From NCBI GenBank assembly GCA_024138025.1, contig JAMXBD010001254.1:310001-374000 (forward strand): 64,000 nucleotides of DNA, written 5' to 3'. Below the pieces are notes generated by a model that was not told the DNA's origin, made no database searches, and worked only from the letters and a program-made list of their open reading frames with translations. This document shows, piece by piece, positions 23,488-36,914 of the stretch (position 1 is the stretch's first letter; every line of letters starts with the position of its first letter). Made by a program: the position numbers and the translations under genes. This DNA comes from Combretum micranthum (Eukaryota; Streptophyta; Magnoliopsida; Myrtales; Combretaceae).

Positions 23488-24210
23488 GGCATTCTCCTAT
23501 TGAAGAGTCTATCATAAAACAAATTACACTTTTGAAACTTCTCTTGGAATCCTTATCTACTTCTAGCTTGCACATCTATCCATAAGATCTTAGCTTGAAA
23601 GCATTACCTAGGTAAAATAACCTCTTGGTTCCAACCAAAGGTACGAGAACTGCAAAAGATATCTAAGAAGGTATAAGCTACTAGCTTAGTGAGATTTATT
23701 TCCACAATTAAATACTCAACATTTAATCATTAAAACAAGTTTATTTAAGCAACCATATGAGGTGCACAAGCACGTAGGCAAACAATACATATGATTTTCT
23801 AGGAATCATATGTTTGAATGGATTGATCCTTCCATTCGGTGGCTAGGTGCTTTAAACCGAATAGGCCGCTATTGCACAACATAATTCCATGATAATTATT
23901 ATTTTTAACAACTTGATTGCTAAAAAAATGTATGTATAATCCAACTTCATTTATAGTTTATTTTTGAGCCACTACATAGCTGCCAGTTATGTTTTATTTA
24001 GATGTTTTCTCATCGCTAGTTGATTCAAACAATGCCTCGTCACTTTATAGAAATTACAAACTCTATGAATCTCCTTACTAAGCCTTTGTTCCACTAAAGG
24101 AATAGTAATAAATGCAATGAACTCACCCGATGACATGCATGAATCAATTTAGTTAAGTACTCATGGTATATTTAAATATTTTGTGAGTGACCATAGAATT
24201 GCAGACAATC
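23488..24210 (-). repeat. Old minus-strand LTR, part 1 (terminus missing)
   Basis: It matches the related LTRs from the 'GGGGCAT' box inward, including CTAGCTTAGTGAGAT, but its first 230 or so bases (the TGTCACG terminus) are absent and it abuts the end of an oppositely oriented LTR at 23487. Parts 2 and 3 are at 27547-29832 and 48442-49141. The last five bases, CAATC, are the solo LTR's left duplication. Confidence 0.7.
23787..23837 (-). other. Conserved double hairpin, old minus LTR copy
   Basis: Hairpin II has perfect 10-bp arms ACATATGATT (23787-23796) and AATCATATGT (23804-23813) with the loop TTCTAGG. Hairpin I has 7-bp arms GAATGGA (23816-23822) and TCCATTC (23831-23837). Confidence 0.75.
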
Positions 24211-24779
24211 CGTCATGCTCTAGAGGGTACCCTAAACGTGGCAGTCCACCGCATATAATATTAAAGCTAATAAATGACAACCTTAGTCATGCAGGAGCTT
24301 CGATATCACATGCAAGGCATGCTTTCAAGATAGTAGGAGACTCATAGGGGTATTACATTTAAGTAGATAATAAAAGCTTGCAAGGACTAATATCAATAAA
24401 CATGGAATATTCATTTGGATAATAATCTCTTACAACTTCTTAGGGGCATTCCCTCGTCTCAAATAGTCTTGTTTAACTAAACCATTAACAAGGTATACAT
24501 AACTATAACATAAGCCTACTATAGAGATTTTCTTAGAAGTCTATGCTCAAAACTAAACACATATAACTTCTACCAAAAACTCCTAGTAACTTTGGCTCAT
24601 ACCTAGCATATGGGGATCCTCGGTGCCAACCATAGGTAATCATACTGTAACAAAAAGCTATAGGGGTAGAAGCAAAACTAGCTTAGTGAGATAACTCCTA
24701 TCTACAAAACATTTCCATATATCAAACAAGTATTTAAACAATCATATGAGAATGTACCAATCACATGAGCAAACGAAAT

Positions 24780-24831
24780 ACACAAGATTAACCAGAAATC
24801 ATGTGTAACATGGATTTTACGCCCTCCATGT
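24780..24831 (-). other. Conserved double hairpin, solo LTR copy
   Basis: Hairpin II has arms ACACAAGATT (24780-24789) and AATCATGTGT (24797-24806), one mismatch. Hairpin I has 7-bp arms ACATGGA (24808-24814) and TCCATGT (24825-24831) with the loop TTTTACGCCC. Confidence 0.75.
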
Positions 24832-24879
24832 CGAGATTGGGAGGTTATAGGCCCATACGACCATCAATATTTGGAGATT

Positions 24880-24988
24880 TGCTAGCTCCTACTCGCCTTA
24901 TAGACTTTCTAGCTCCTACTAGCTCATGTAGACTTTCTAGCTCCTACTAGCTCATGTAGACTTTCTAGCTCCTACTAGCCACCACTAC
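24880..24988 (-). repeat. 28-bp tandem repeat in the solo LTR
   Basis: Units start at 24880, 24908, 24936 and 24964, with the core TCTAGCTCCTACTAGCTCAT; the second and third are identical. It corresponds to the array at 9153-9261 on the opposite strand. Confidence 0.88.
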
Positions 24989-27546
24989 AACTCTCGTTTT
25001 CCTATACGAAGAATAGTAGTGAAAAAAATGTGACTCACAAATATGATATGCATGAATCTTTTTGTATAAGGTTATTCCATTAATGTTAAGTTCAAGTTAA
25101 AGGTGATTAAATCAATATTCATCATATCATTACAAGAAATCATAAATTATTCATCAATTCCTTTTTCGATATTCTTAACTTATAGTCATCCAATCATAAA
25201 TTCAAATCACACAATAATTGTTCATTTATCTTTTTCTTATTTTCTAGTGCTACTACTTACAAGCATAAACAAGGAAATGTAACTTAGTAAAGGATTAACT
25301 CACTCCATGTCGGTAGCTCCTAATCGAAGTAGTCTTCCAGGAAAGTGATCTTGGTTCCTTCTTCACCTAAACAAGATGAAATACCCAAAATGAGTCTTTC
25401 ATAGAATTTCTATTCTTGAAAATTCCAAATCTATCTTAAAATCGCGGTAAAATCGGATTGGAGGAAATTCCAACTTAAAATGGCCATAACTTGTTCATTT
25501 TAACTCGGAATTTCGCATATTATATAACGTTTTCTAGCTACTTGAAAAGATCTATATATTTCTAAAAATATTTTCATCAAACTAAGCCGTTTGAGTTTCG
25601 AAATAGTGACGATCAAATTCACCACGAATTTTCGTAAAGTTTGAATTCCTTCTTTTAACAAAACTCATTTTAAAGAGATAGGTATTATAATAGTTTGTAA
25701 AACCTTTGAAATGTATTTACATATATTTATTGACTCATATCAAATGTATGAAATTAATGAAGTTGTCTCAAACCATAAATTTTTATAAAAGCAAAGTTTT
25801 CTAAAGAAAAGTGAAACTTTTGGAAATTCCTCCTATTTTGCTAAAGAATATTCCAAGTTATTTTAAATGAGTAAATTTCATTTCCTTAGTCCTTTAAATT
25901 TTCAAAGAATTATTTTATTTTCTTAGTTTCTAATATTTTTTTGAAAATAATAACAATTCTATGTATAAAAATAATTTATTTGTTTCTTAAGATTATTCTA
26001 TTTTCATGAAAAGAATTTCTTTTTGTCAAACTAGTAATTAATAAAAAAGTGAAGTTTTAGTAAAACTTTTGTTAACTCAAAAAGTTCTTTCTATATTATG
26101 TATGTTTGTAAAACTTCCTATGAACTCCTCTAGATTTCTTAGAAAGTTTGTTAAGATAAACCCGTAGTTTTATGAAAAATAACTTCCTACTTTTATTTCT
26201 AGAAAAGAATTTATATTTTAAGAAAACCTTTCCTCATTTATCTTGTTGAGACAAAATCAATATATTCATGCATGATTATGAATATGAATCATAAAATTAC
26301 GAAAAAATGAAAAAGACATAATAATTAGAGAAATAAGCTAGCAAATAATATATCAAGTATTGGAACCTTAGTGTCATCAAGGTATCTCGGGACTAAGAAT
26401 AGACTAGTTCCATAAAGAAAAAGAAAATGTTTTGACTTGATGAGGACAAGTCTAAGACTAGAAAGACTAGTTCTAAAAACAACATGGAAATAAATAAATT
26501 GCAAAGAAGTAAATAAATTGCAAAACAAAGAAGCTTATATACTTTAAAAGATATATATAGCTACATAGATATATTTAGTTAAATATATATGAAAGCAATA
26601 TAAAAGAAATTTGATTGATGAACAAAAACAAAGTATGAACTTATTGTTGCTTTCTTTAACCTTCATGGTTTAGAAAACACACACTAAGCTCATCCTAAGT
26701 AAATGAACATAAAGAAAACTTGAAGAATTATTACCTAAGAGAACTAAACTTGAGAGAACCCCGGGAGAGAATTCTTGTAGAGAATTTGAGAGATTATTTT
26801 TAGTGTATGGAAAGTGTAAAAGAAATGGAAGGAAGAAGGGGTATTTATAGGAAAATTTGAGAGCAAATTTGTGTTAATTAAATAAATAAAAATTGAAACA
26901 AATTGATGAGGGAGAGGGGACATGGCTGACGCTATATGGAGTGTAGAGGGGGAGAAGATTTTATTTTTTTGTATTTTTGTTAATGAAAAGTAAGATATGA
27001 AATATGTGAAGTTGTATTGGAAATGAAAATTGTAAAAAATAGAGGTATGGTTTGAAAGAGTAGGTTGTAAGAAAAAGTAGAGATAGATAAATAGTGTAGA
27101 ATAGTAGAAAATAGTGTAATATAAAGTAGACATGACAATTTAAGTACCGATAGTAAGAAAATACGCATATAATTGCGATAGCGGATATTTTTAGTTATCG
27201 AAAAATTATGAAATTGATATTTTTGAAAACCTTATATTTTTACGAGTCTAACGGTATATTCAGAATATTTTTATTAATCTGAGCCTCGGGACACGCTTTT
27301 CGAAAACTATGTCCGATTATGCTCAAAACGATTCGCGGTTTAACTAATTTGACATTTTTAAGCTTTCTCAGGTTATTACGAACTATTCTACATATTAATC
27401 TCTTACTAAATTTCCTAAGGTTGCTCAAACAAGAAAGTCGGACTTGAACCGTTGCAAAAGACAAGGGTTTTGTTGACTTTGGGATTCTGGTTGACTTTCT
27501 AATTAGGGTTTAATCTTAATTGATCACAAAACTTTAGGGGTTTACA

Positions 27547-29832
27547 CAATCATTCTTATACTAGATCAAACATTCATTATAAACAATTCATGCCTCGATA
27601 TGCTTAATCATAATTTCAACCAAGTATGTAAAGCACATGCATTTTTCCATTTTTATCTTTCCCGAATTCTAATGCCACTGATTCTACAAGTAAATCATAA
27701 GTGCAAATATGTAAGAAATAAACTCACTCGGCCATTTGTGCGGATGCTTCTTAATCAAGGAAATCTTTAGGACACAGGAACTCGGCTTCCATGTCACATA
27801 AACAAGAGAAATACCAAAAATGAGTATTTCTTGGAAGTTCTTCTTAAACTTGTAATTCTATTTTTACTAGGTTCGTCAAAATTTATATAGAGGGAAATTT
27901 CAATTTCAAATGACCATAACTTGCTCATTTTAACTTGAAATTTCGCATATAATATACTGATTTTTACCTACTCAAAAAGATTTATCCAATTATAAGGTTA
28001 TTTTCTACTTAAAAGGTCTTTTGACTTCCCAAAAGCTATGGTACATAACCAAAATGAGAAATCTCGATTTTTGTAAAACAATTTCCAAATTCAATTTTGT
28101 TAAAAAATCCCTTTGGAAAATATATAGATATGTATATAGTTGAAAAATCCTTTGAGTATATATATAAGCTCACTTTATATGCAAAAATTCTAATGGTAGT
28201 CTGTCAATGATTTATTTCATAAAACAATTTAGATCGAAGTGTTGAAACATAAACTTGACAAATTTCTTTTCAAAGTATTTTGAATAAACTTTATATTTTC
28301 CTAGGTTATTACAAATCAGTATATTCCTTTTTTTTTTCCCATTCCTTTTTCCGAAACAAATAGATTTTTCCTTTAACTTTGATCTTTCACAATTTTTACT
28401 TCTACTGATAAAAGAACAAAGTTATCAAAAGTTTATTAAGTTATTGGTAAACTATTTATAAATTTTCCTTTACAATGGTTTTAGCAAATAAATCTTTTCC
28501 TCTTATTTTCTTGTTTATTAACTCTTTAAAAAATAAATTTTTGTTTCTAAAACTTGGTCTTTTATTTCCTCGACAAGTTTTATTTGAAAAGAAATCATCT
28601 TTATTGATAAAATCCTTTGTTTTTTATCTTATCATATTTATATTCTTGTCATTCTTTGAAACTAGGTTCCTTCTTGAGAAACTTGAAAATCATTATTTTG
28701 CTAAGTGGGTTTATAAGTTATTAGGTTGATTTTATCTTACTAAAAGAAAAAAAATAGTTTGTTTCTTGGTTTCATTATGGAGTTGAAAAGACTAAAATCA
28801 TAAGCTTTTTGTGAAAACTTTGAATACTAACAAATTATTTTTACTAAGACTTAGGTTACTATATTATGAAAAGAAGGTGTTTATTTCTTTTACTTCCTTG
28901 GTAAAACTATTCTTGTTGTTATTTGAGAAGACTTTGAGAAACTTGAGAAAATATTGTAAAAATTCTTTTTTATGTTGTTGATGATAACTCCATTATTTAG
29001 TGACAAGTTACACAGTAGAAAATTTAGTTTCAAGTTCTTGTGTTAAAGAAAAATTCTACTTTAAATTTAGTTGGGACAATATGATTATGTAGATGCATGC
29101 ATTATGAGAATGTAGTATGTAGATGATGAAAATATAAGATAAGAAGCAAGACAATATTAATAAGCAATAATAAACAAGATAATATATCAAGTATTGGGAA
29201 TCTTATTTTCATCAAGGTAACCTAGTCAAGCATTGGGAGCCTTAGCTTCATCATGGCAACATGATCAAGCATTAGGAGCCTTAGCTTCATCAAGGCATCT
29301 TGGGACATTGTCCTAAAAAGAAAAAGAAAAGAAAGAAAAAGAAGATCAAAAATAAGAGCAAATATATCAATAAGCTTGTTAGTGAGTTAGTGAGCATTTA
29401 AGCTCTAGAAAATATATATATATATATATATATAATAGATAGTATCATATATAAAGTTAGGTTAGAAGCATAATAATAACAATAAGATCATAATAACAAC
29501 ATAATATGAAATTTACTCATGAATAAGAACAAAACATGAATGTAGTGTTGTTTTTTATAACATTTGAATGCTTAAAAAACATATACTATGGTCATGTTAA
29601 GTTATATGACATGGTAGAAGGAAAGGGGTAAGAAATTCTACTTAAAAGAAAGTATGAAAGTGGTAGTAGAAGAAAGGTTTGGTTAGTGTTTATGTATGTA
29701 GGAAATGTATAGAAAAATTGGGTAGTAAAGAAATAAAAGAGAGATTTTGGTAGAGAGTGTTTAAGGAGAGAATTTGGGAAAGTTTTAGTAAGGTAAATGA
29801 ATGTGTGAAAGAATTGGAAGGAGACGGGGTAT
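27547..29832 (-). repeat. Old minus-strand LTR, part 2
   Basis: It resumes the LTR after the solo LTR, with the conserved block near 27890-27980 and the typical purine-rich stretch toward the promoter. A (TA)n run lies at 29411-29433. It stops at GACGGGGTAT, where the Athila element inserted, and resumes at 48442. The open stretch at 28475-28729 is Leu/Phe-rich chance reading in AT-rich DNA. Confidence 0.75.
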
Positions 29833-31327
29833 TGTTGTCTTGTTTTTATGATTTATAAACTTATATCCTCTTCTTTACTCAGATTGACAAGCAAATGTAC
29901 CTCTCGTTTAGTAGTATAGAATAAAGTATAGGGTCGTCTCCTCAAGGAACGTGTCAAGCACTAGTATGAAATTAACCTTCCTATTATCTAGCAATCAAAT
30001 GGTTGAATTAAGTGAATTAAATTTGAATTTACAACTAAACTACACTAATGCCAGAATATCACCAAAAACAAAACAGTAACAATGTTACAACAAAATTGAA
30101 CTCAAATTAAACAACAGGTTTACTTCATCAAATTAACATGATTAAATAACAATTCATCCTATTAATTACTTATCTGCTGGAATTCTTGATTCATGGTCAA
30201 TATTCTCATAAATAACCAATTCTAATCCAAATTTGCATCCACTAGAATCTCTTCTAAGTAAATAGATAAATCAGAATTTCCTTAAAGAACTCTTGTTGTC
30301 CTCAAATTCCTTAAAAACATGTAGGAAACTTCCTATTAATATCTCTATCAATAGGAGTAGTTTGTTATAATGACTTAGATCTACTTGATGGAATTGTTTC
30401 TCAACATGTTTCATTGAGATCTAGTATAGGAGAATGTTGTGCACTACAATTTCCTAACTTTTATGAAGTTCTATCACTAGAAATTCGTAATTAAGCGAAT
30501 TACTAACAATTAAAAGCACAATTCATGTTAATATGACTTCGTAAACTAAACCCACTACTCACATATGATGGAACACGAATACAAATTCAGAGAAGACATG
30601 ATTATAATAGAAAGTGAGATGAGAATTAGAGAAAAAAGAAGAAACACCTTTCGATACAATGATAGAAATGTTGTTACAAATCACAACACACAATCCCAGT
30701 TGTCTCTCTCAAGTTCTCTTGAAATTTCCTACAATACATTCTACGAACGTTGAACTATCACAATGTTTTTCTTGAAAGCAAACTAAGAACAGGTGTGATG
30801 ATACAACAAGGGAAGTAGTTACTTCTTCCCCTCAGGAATAATGTATTTATATGTTTAATACATTTTCTTAAAGGTTTTTGATGAAAAGATATGACTTTTT
30901 ATTAGTGGATATACTGTTTGAACAAACTAATGTAAAAGTCGTATTTGTGACTTTCCAATTGTCACGATCGTGACTTTGATTCACCTTCCAAACTTCAATC
31001 ATCAAAGCACCAATTACGGTCGTGACTTTCGCCTAAGTAGGTATTGGTGTTGATTTTCTCAAAGACCCCATCAATTACGACCGTGATTGTGTGATGGATT
31101 TGAACTCCTCCACTGCTACTTGAATTCACAGTCGTCACTCTTCCTGTCTTCATCATATTTCCTCTTTGATTCCTCCTAATAGCTCCATTAAATTCCAAGT
31201 TGGCCTGAAATGATCATATACACCGGTTAAGTACCAATTCTCCTATAAATTAAGTTAATAAACTTTAAATTGGACTTATTTGGCACTTAAATAACTACTT
31301 CGAATAAAAGATAAATCATGCCTATCA
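29833..31327 (-). repeat. Athila 3' LTR, 1,495 bp
   Basis: The + strand starts TGTTGTCTTG and ends CATGCCTATCA, matching the other LTR. A minus-strand TATA box stands at 30844-30851. The perfect palindrome GTCACGATCGTGAC is at 30961-30974, with three looser relatives near 31014, 31074 and 31126. Confidence 0.92.
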
Positions 31328-31331
31328 AATA

Positions 31332-31340
31332 TCCCCACAC
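31332..31340 (-). other. Athila polypurine tract
   Basis: The minus strand reads GTGTGGGGA four bases before the 3' LTR, the form usual in Athila elements. Confidence 0.75.
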
Positions 31341-32771
31341 ATAAGCCTTGCTTGTCCTCAAGCAAGAGGCTGATGAAAATTTAACGTTGAAAACAAACAA
31401 TGGTGCAAAACTGTATCTATGTCGAAGTTCAGGAATTTCAGATTTATTAACATCCTTAATGCTTCATTCAACCAGCTATAATCACTAGGCTAATCACAGT
31501 AAATTAGTCTTGAACCTTACCTTTAAAAAGAGATTCTAATACAAAAATAGTATTTCCCGATGTGCATGTACAAAGGAATTCAAGTACTCTCTTTCCATTC
31601 TTCTATTGATTTTCAATTTAAATTTAATCCAGGATCAGATTCTTCAATACAAGCATACACATCAACAAATCCCCTAGTTTTCTCCCCTCTAATGTTCTTC
31701 TTCTCTTTTCTATCATTGTTCTTGTTTCATTTTTCAAGTCCAGTCTCTTCTTTTTGAGAATTTTATAACACATGTAGTGAATTTTTAGCCGATAATCCTA
31801 AGTTCATCACTCAAGTTAACAGACGTTATTCCCTTAAAAAGGGCATCCAGTAGACTTACTCATTGGAGTTATAGAATTCACTGAACTTTTATTCCTAGGT
31901 GACCAGGTTTTAAAGGAACCCCTTCGAACCTCAAACACTACAACAACATGCTTCAAAAAATAATAATAATATTTTTTTATTTTTTTTAGAGAAAAAGAAG
32001 AAGAAACTAATGATCTGGGGGATGGTCACCAAGTGATTAGTATCCTTTGAACTTGTACTAAAGATCTCTTAATTTTGATATTCATTTACAATTGAGATTT
32101 AATAGAGAGTTTGAACTTGAATCCTTTAACTTTATAATTCTATGCTACTTAAGTTCAGAATCTCAATCTAAAAGCAAGCAAGTCTATCTACAATGATTCC
32201 ACAAAGTTATTCTAGCCTTAGAAATATACACAAAAAGGAAGTCTTTCATGTGATTCAATCCTTTATTCCAACACAAAGAAAAATCAGTATCCTCACTCAT
32301 GTAAGCACCATAACTTTTTAATCTTTTCAATTTACTAACTTCAACACAGCTTAGTGTAGTTAAAAACATATAACATGTATTCATTATCACCAACTCTAAA
32401 TTAGCATGCCAAGCATGCTCCCTTCCCCACACTTATTAGAGACATTGTCCCTAATGTCTCAATAAGGCACAGAACAGTTAAAAGAAAGAAAATCAACAAT
32501 AGAGAATAAAACTCCCCTGGTCAAAGTATTTCAATTTGAATCCAATATCCTTTCCTTCCATTCATATAGCCAAAATCACCATAAACGAAGACTGGGTGTT
32601 CTTTGCTCACAAAATAACCAACAAGTAAAATTAACCAAAACAGAAATAGAATGAAAGTCAATAAAAAACTAACAACATGAGTTCTACATGTATACAATAT
32701 AAACCATCTCATGAAACCAGGTTGGCTAAGATAAAAAGAGATAAGAAAATGAGGTAGCTAGCAGCCCTTGA
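31341..32771 (-). other. Athila 3' non-coding interior
   Basis: AT-rich DNA between the third ORF and the polypurine tract. Only short open stretches are seen and none is recognisable. Confidence 0.6.
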
Positions 32772-33909
32772 TTAGTTTGAGCTGCTTTCTTCGTCTGATT
32801 CATCACTATCCATGTCACTTGGTGATCCTCCATCACTTTGTTCATCATCCTCACCATGCATCCTTGCTGCTGGTAGTTCCGCGGCATCCTCCTCACTGGA
32901 GTAGTATGGCTCACTTACTTTCAAAGCTGCTAAATCGAGTGCTTCATATTGTTCTTGTGGTCCCATGAATTGTGGTACAACACTTGTACTGGTTTCTTCC
33001 TAGTGGGACTCCCACTAAAGCATGAAGATATGTCTACATTCGCTGCTTCAGCAAGTTTGGTTAGAATTTTGAGGATGACATTTGGTTCTTCTTCATTTCA
33101 GCCTCTAGACGAGCCACTGAATCAACTGAAAAACTGAAGGGTGCTGGAGGATGAGGGACTAAACCCGGTCCTTCAGTGTCATAATAGGGATTTACAGCAA
33201 TTCTTTGTGTTCCCCAAGATTTAAATGTACTATGTGCTATTGGTCGTCATTTTGCCACACCATCTTTAGGCTATTGGGAAACTACTGTAAGCCAGTATTT
33301 GAGATTTTTTAGAATTCTTGTGATCATCTACCTAACATAAATTCCCTTCATTTTGTGCCCGTCTTGATGTTTGATAGCCAATGCAACCAATAAACCCACA
33401 TTGACTCTATAGTTGTTGATGACACTATACAGGGGGAGAATGTCTTCTTTAGTAATTGCTTTACCGCTCCTTTGCTTTGAATTCAATGTTTGACCCAGAA
33501 TGTGGTGGAATAGCCTATGACTTGGCCAAAACAATGTGGACGCTTTCAATTTGCTAGGTTGAAAATGCTCATCCCGTGATATTGAAGCCCATAATTCTCC
33601 TTCTACAACCCCATAAGGCAGATAAATAGGTAGCTTTGCTAAACTTAGATCATGGATTTCGTCCTTTGTATAGAGTCCCATTGCTTTTATAAAGACCTTC
33701 ATGGTCATCCTCTGTTTCTGCTTGAAAGCATATAAATTGACCATGTAATCCAATGCATTGGCAATTCCTTTCATCTCAAGTCGATAAGATGCAAAAAATG
33801 CCATAAATGTTTCTTTATAAGCTGTCTCTTCAAGACTTGGATTGATGGAATTTTCTATACTTCTCATGATGATGATCCCATAATCCCCTAGGTATCGACA
33901 CTGGTGCAC
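32772..33909 (-). pseudogene. Athila third ORF (ATHILA-type domain) remnant
   Basis: A 193-codon stretch (33909-33328) reads from a degraded N-terminal part into a helical region with LPYGVVEGELWAS-like, LFWPSHRLFHHILGQTL and TKEDILPLYSVINNYRVNVG segments; this matches the ORF downstream of integrase in Athila elements (ATHILA ORF family). A frame break follows; 32966-32772 is a Ser/Asp/Glu-rich tail (SDMDSDESDEES). This place is sometimes called env-like in Athila, but I see no signal peptide or membrane segment here. Role unknown. Confidence 0.7.
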
Positions 33910-35636
33910 TTGATGGTCCTTCCCCCTTAGATTTTTCCGTTCTTGCCCTTTTCCCTTTTGTCTGCATGGGTTGTTTTCATTTCCCTTTTCATGTATCTTT
34001 CTTTGGTGCCATTTCTATTCCTGTGTTCAAACAAAAGGGAAACAAAGCAATGCAGAGTGAAATCAAGTCTATAATTCAAAAATTCCTTTAATGATATTCC
34101 AAATATCTTAAACTAGTGATTAAATGCTCAACTCGACATTTCATTAAAGCCTACAAAGTATTGCAAAAATCAAAATTTCAAGCATGCTTTTAAGACTAAT
34201 AATTTGGTTTTCATGTGCCTCATTTTATTTTACTATATATATCTCATGTAACAAGCTTGCATAAAGATATTTCACATTGGTCAATACTTTATGATATTAG
34301 GAAAACAATGAGAACCACAACACATGTAGAGGATAGATATGTTCTATTGAAATAATTTATCAAACACATGATGTGCAAGTCTAGTAAACAAAGAAGGAAA
34401 ACACATTCAATCACTAACTCCAAACAATTTATAGTATAAATTGCTTCACTTCAATACTCAGCCACTAGATTAATGAATTTAAACCAAAACCCCTAATTTC
34501 CATTACACGACATGAGAATTTTGAGTTCTAGGGTTCTATAACTTTCGTGCAATTCAACACATTCTACTCCCACCATTGTTACACCAAAATGTAATTGTGA
34601 AATAGAACAAGCAACTAATAGGAAAGGTGAAACATATAAGAGTATTTATAGATAATATCACAATATGAAAATCTTGAATCATATTGTGCAAATTAAACAA
34701 AAAGTGGGAAAAAGAAAAAAAAATGCATACCTATTTCCGAGTGCAAGCAATGTGATGAATTAGGGAAATGACAGTAATGATGTAATGTGGTGTGTGGGAA
34801 ATGGATGTTCTTGAGAATGTTCTAGGGTTACGACCGCAATGTGTTTAAAACACAAATGATATGAAATGAGAAGTGAGAGAGAATGAGATAGTATATATAT
34901 AAAAGAAGAACTTACTGGAATCACGGTTGGGATGGAAGGAGAGTAAAAAATATGTTCAAACCTAGAGGAGAATCATGGTCGCACAGTTTATCCAAGTAGA
35001 AACTGGCCTTATTAATGAGCTTGGGTTACTGAAGTCACGGTCCTGAGTTGCACCCAAGTAGCTACTGGTTTCATGTTACCTCGCCCCTTTCATATGTCGT
35101 GACCGTGATGTGTGCCGCAGTAGCTACTGTTCTGGTTTTATAAATTGGTATCTCTCAAATCATGGTCGTAAGTTGTTCCTTGGTAGCTATTGTGGGCATA
35201 GATCCCATTCAGAGTTATAAGTCATAGTTGTGACTTTTTGTACCAGAATAATAGCTTTCCATTTTACACGACCATGATTCATATATTCCTCTTGCTCCCC
35301 TGTTTTTTTATTTTTTTTTAATTACCACATAAATATATATAAATACTACACTAAAAGTGTTCTTTTAAAGAGTACATGATCTAAAACAAGCAAATACAAC
35401 AACCTATATAATCACCTAACAATTACAAACACATTATCAATAGTCTAAAACTTATTCTAACTAGTATTAACAATTAATAGATGTGAACATATAAATGTAA
35501 TCATAAAAACACATGCTAGTTTATTGTCTCTACCTTGACATTCCTTAATTCTTCACATACAATTTTCCACTTGGAGGAGCTTCAACTCCTCTCGACCATC
35601 ATTCAGATTCACTTCACTATGGAACAATTTCAGTCT
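33910..35636 (-). other. Athila spacer between integrase and third ORF
   Basis: Non-coding, AT-rich, apart from the repeat array at 34915-35285. No other feature was recognised. Confidence 0.6.
34915..35285. repeat. Degenerate array with TCACGGTCGTGA-like palindromes
   Basis: About seven sites resembling TCACGGTCGTGA recur every 50-65 bp (near 34920, 34972, 35034, 35097, 35158, 35222, 35266), several followed by AAGTAGCTACTGG-like words. The same composite occurs in the Athila LTRs (30961-31140 and 48075-48255). Confidence 0.65.
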
Positions 35637-36914
35637 TTACCCATTCACCTTAAATGTTCCTTTCTCTGGATGAGTGACTTCCACTGTCCCATAAGGAAAT
35701 GCTTTAGTGACAGTAAAAGGACTCGACCATCTATATCTCAACTTCCCGAGAAAGAGTCTTAATCTAGAGTTGTATAAAAGAACATGATCCCCTTCCTTAA
35801 AATGTTTTGGATGTTTAATGTGGGTGTCATGTAGGTATTTAGTTCTCTCCTTATACAACCTATTGTTTTCATAGGCTAACCATCTCCATTCCTCTAATTC
35901 ATCCAGTTGAAGTTTTCTCTTTGCTCCAGCTGTCTCCAAATCAAGATTAGCCATCTTTATAGCCCAATAGGCTTTGTGTTCAATCTCGACTAGGACATGA
36001 CATGACTTTCCATACACTAACCTATAAAGGGTGGTGCCTAAAGGTGTCTTAAAGGCTGTCCTATATGCCCAAAGGGCATCATCTAACTTATCTACACAAT
36101 CTTTCCTACTTTGAGAAACTGTACTCTCCAAAATTCCCTTTATCTCCCTATTAGAAACTTCAACTTACCCACTTGATTGAGGATGATATGGAGTAGCCAA
36201 TCGATGGTGTAACCCATATCTCCTAAGTGCCTTTTCTATTTGGCTATTGCAAAAATGAGTTCCTCTATCACTAATCAATGCCTTTGGTGCTCCAAATCGT
36301 GAAAATAACTTTTTTAAGAACTGGAGCACAACTCGAGCATCATTAGTGGGTAGAGCTTAGGCTTCAACCCAATTTGAAATGTAATCAATAGCCATAAGAA
36401 CATATCTGTTACCAAAAGAACTCGGGAATGGTCCCATGAAATCGATCCACCATACATCAAAGACTTCTCATTCCAATATGTAATTTTGGGGCATCTCATC
36501 TCTTTTTGATATGTTCCTGGTCCTTTAGCACCTCTCACAAGTTAAGACAAAAGAGTTAGAATCCTTGAAAATGCTCGGCTAATAAAAACCTGATTCTAAG
36601 ACTTTTTGTACTGTCCTATTGGCACTATAATGACCTCTAGTAGGACCACTATGGCAATGAAACAAAATCTGTTATCCTTCCTCATGAGAGACGCAGCATC
36701 TTATGATATGATCAGCATAAACCCTAAAAAGATACGGATCTTCCCAGAAGTAGTATTTTAATTCAGAGAAGAACTTTTTCTTTTGGTATGAGACCAAGTC
36801 TTGGGGTAGGACCTTTCCAACCAAATAGTTTGCTATGTCAGCAAACCATGGTGCTCCTTGATCCTCTTTGTATTGTAAATAAACTCTCTTTCGGAAATTT
36901 GTCATTGATCTCAT
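35637..36914 (-). pseudogene. pol: Athila integrase remnant
   Basis: The N-terminal part (36914-36672) has the WFADIANYLVGKVLP and KKKFFSELKYYFWEDPYL segments that precede the zinc module. The core Asp lies in the ID-FMGPF block near 36440, the second in ISDRGTHF near 36265, and the Glu in the [12 protein letters not shown] block near 36150, just beyond an in-frame stop. The C-terminal part (36131-35637) has [18 protein letters not shown], the Cys-His [11 protein letters not shown] block, [11 protein letters not shown] and the final strand-rich module, which are hallmarks of Athila integrase. Confidence 0.9.

Larger units (their letters stand above)
24211..27546 (-). mobile_element. Solo LTR of Tekay/TR-GAG type, 3,336 bp
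   Basis: The + strand starts CGTCATGCTCTAGAGGGTAC (terminal TG mutated to CG) and ends TAGGGGTTTACA. A perfect CAATC duplication flanks it (24206-24210 and 27547-27551), and there is no primer site or interior on either side, so this is an LTR left by LTR-LTR recombination. It holds a TATA box on the minus strand (26841-26850, GTATTTATAG on +), a conserved block at 25440-25550, and the modules listed below. It is closer in layout to the element A LTR than to the TR-GAG LTRs. Confidence 0.92.

Noticed and set aside
28475..28729. 84-codon hydrophobic open stretch that could look like a membrane protein
   Set aside because: It sits inside the old LTR, has AT-driven Phe/Leu/Ile composition and no counterpart in the sister LTRs.
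33328..33909. Host gene encoding a 193-residue protein
   Set aside because: It lies between integrase and polypurine tract of the Athila in sense orientation and matches the Athila third ORF.
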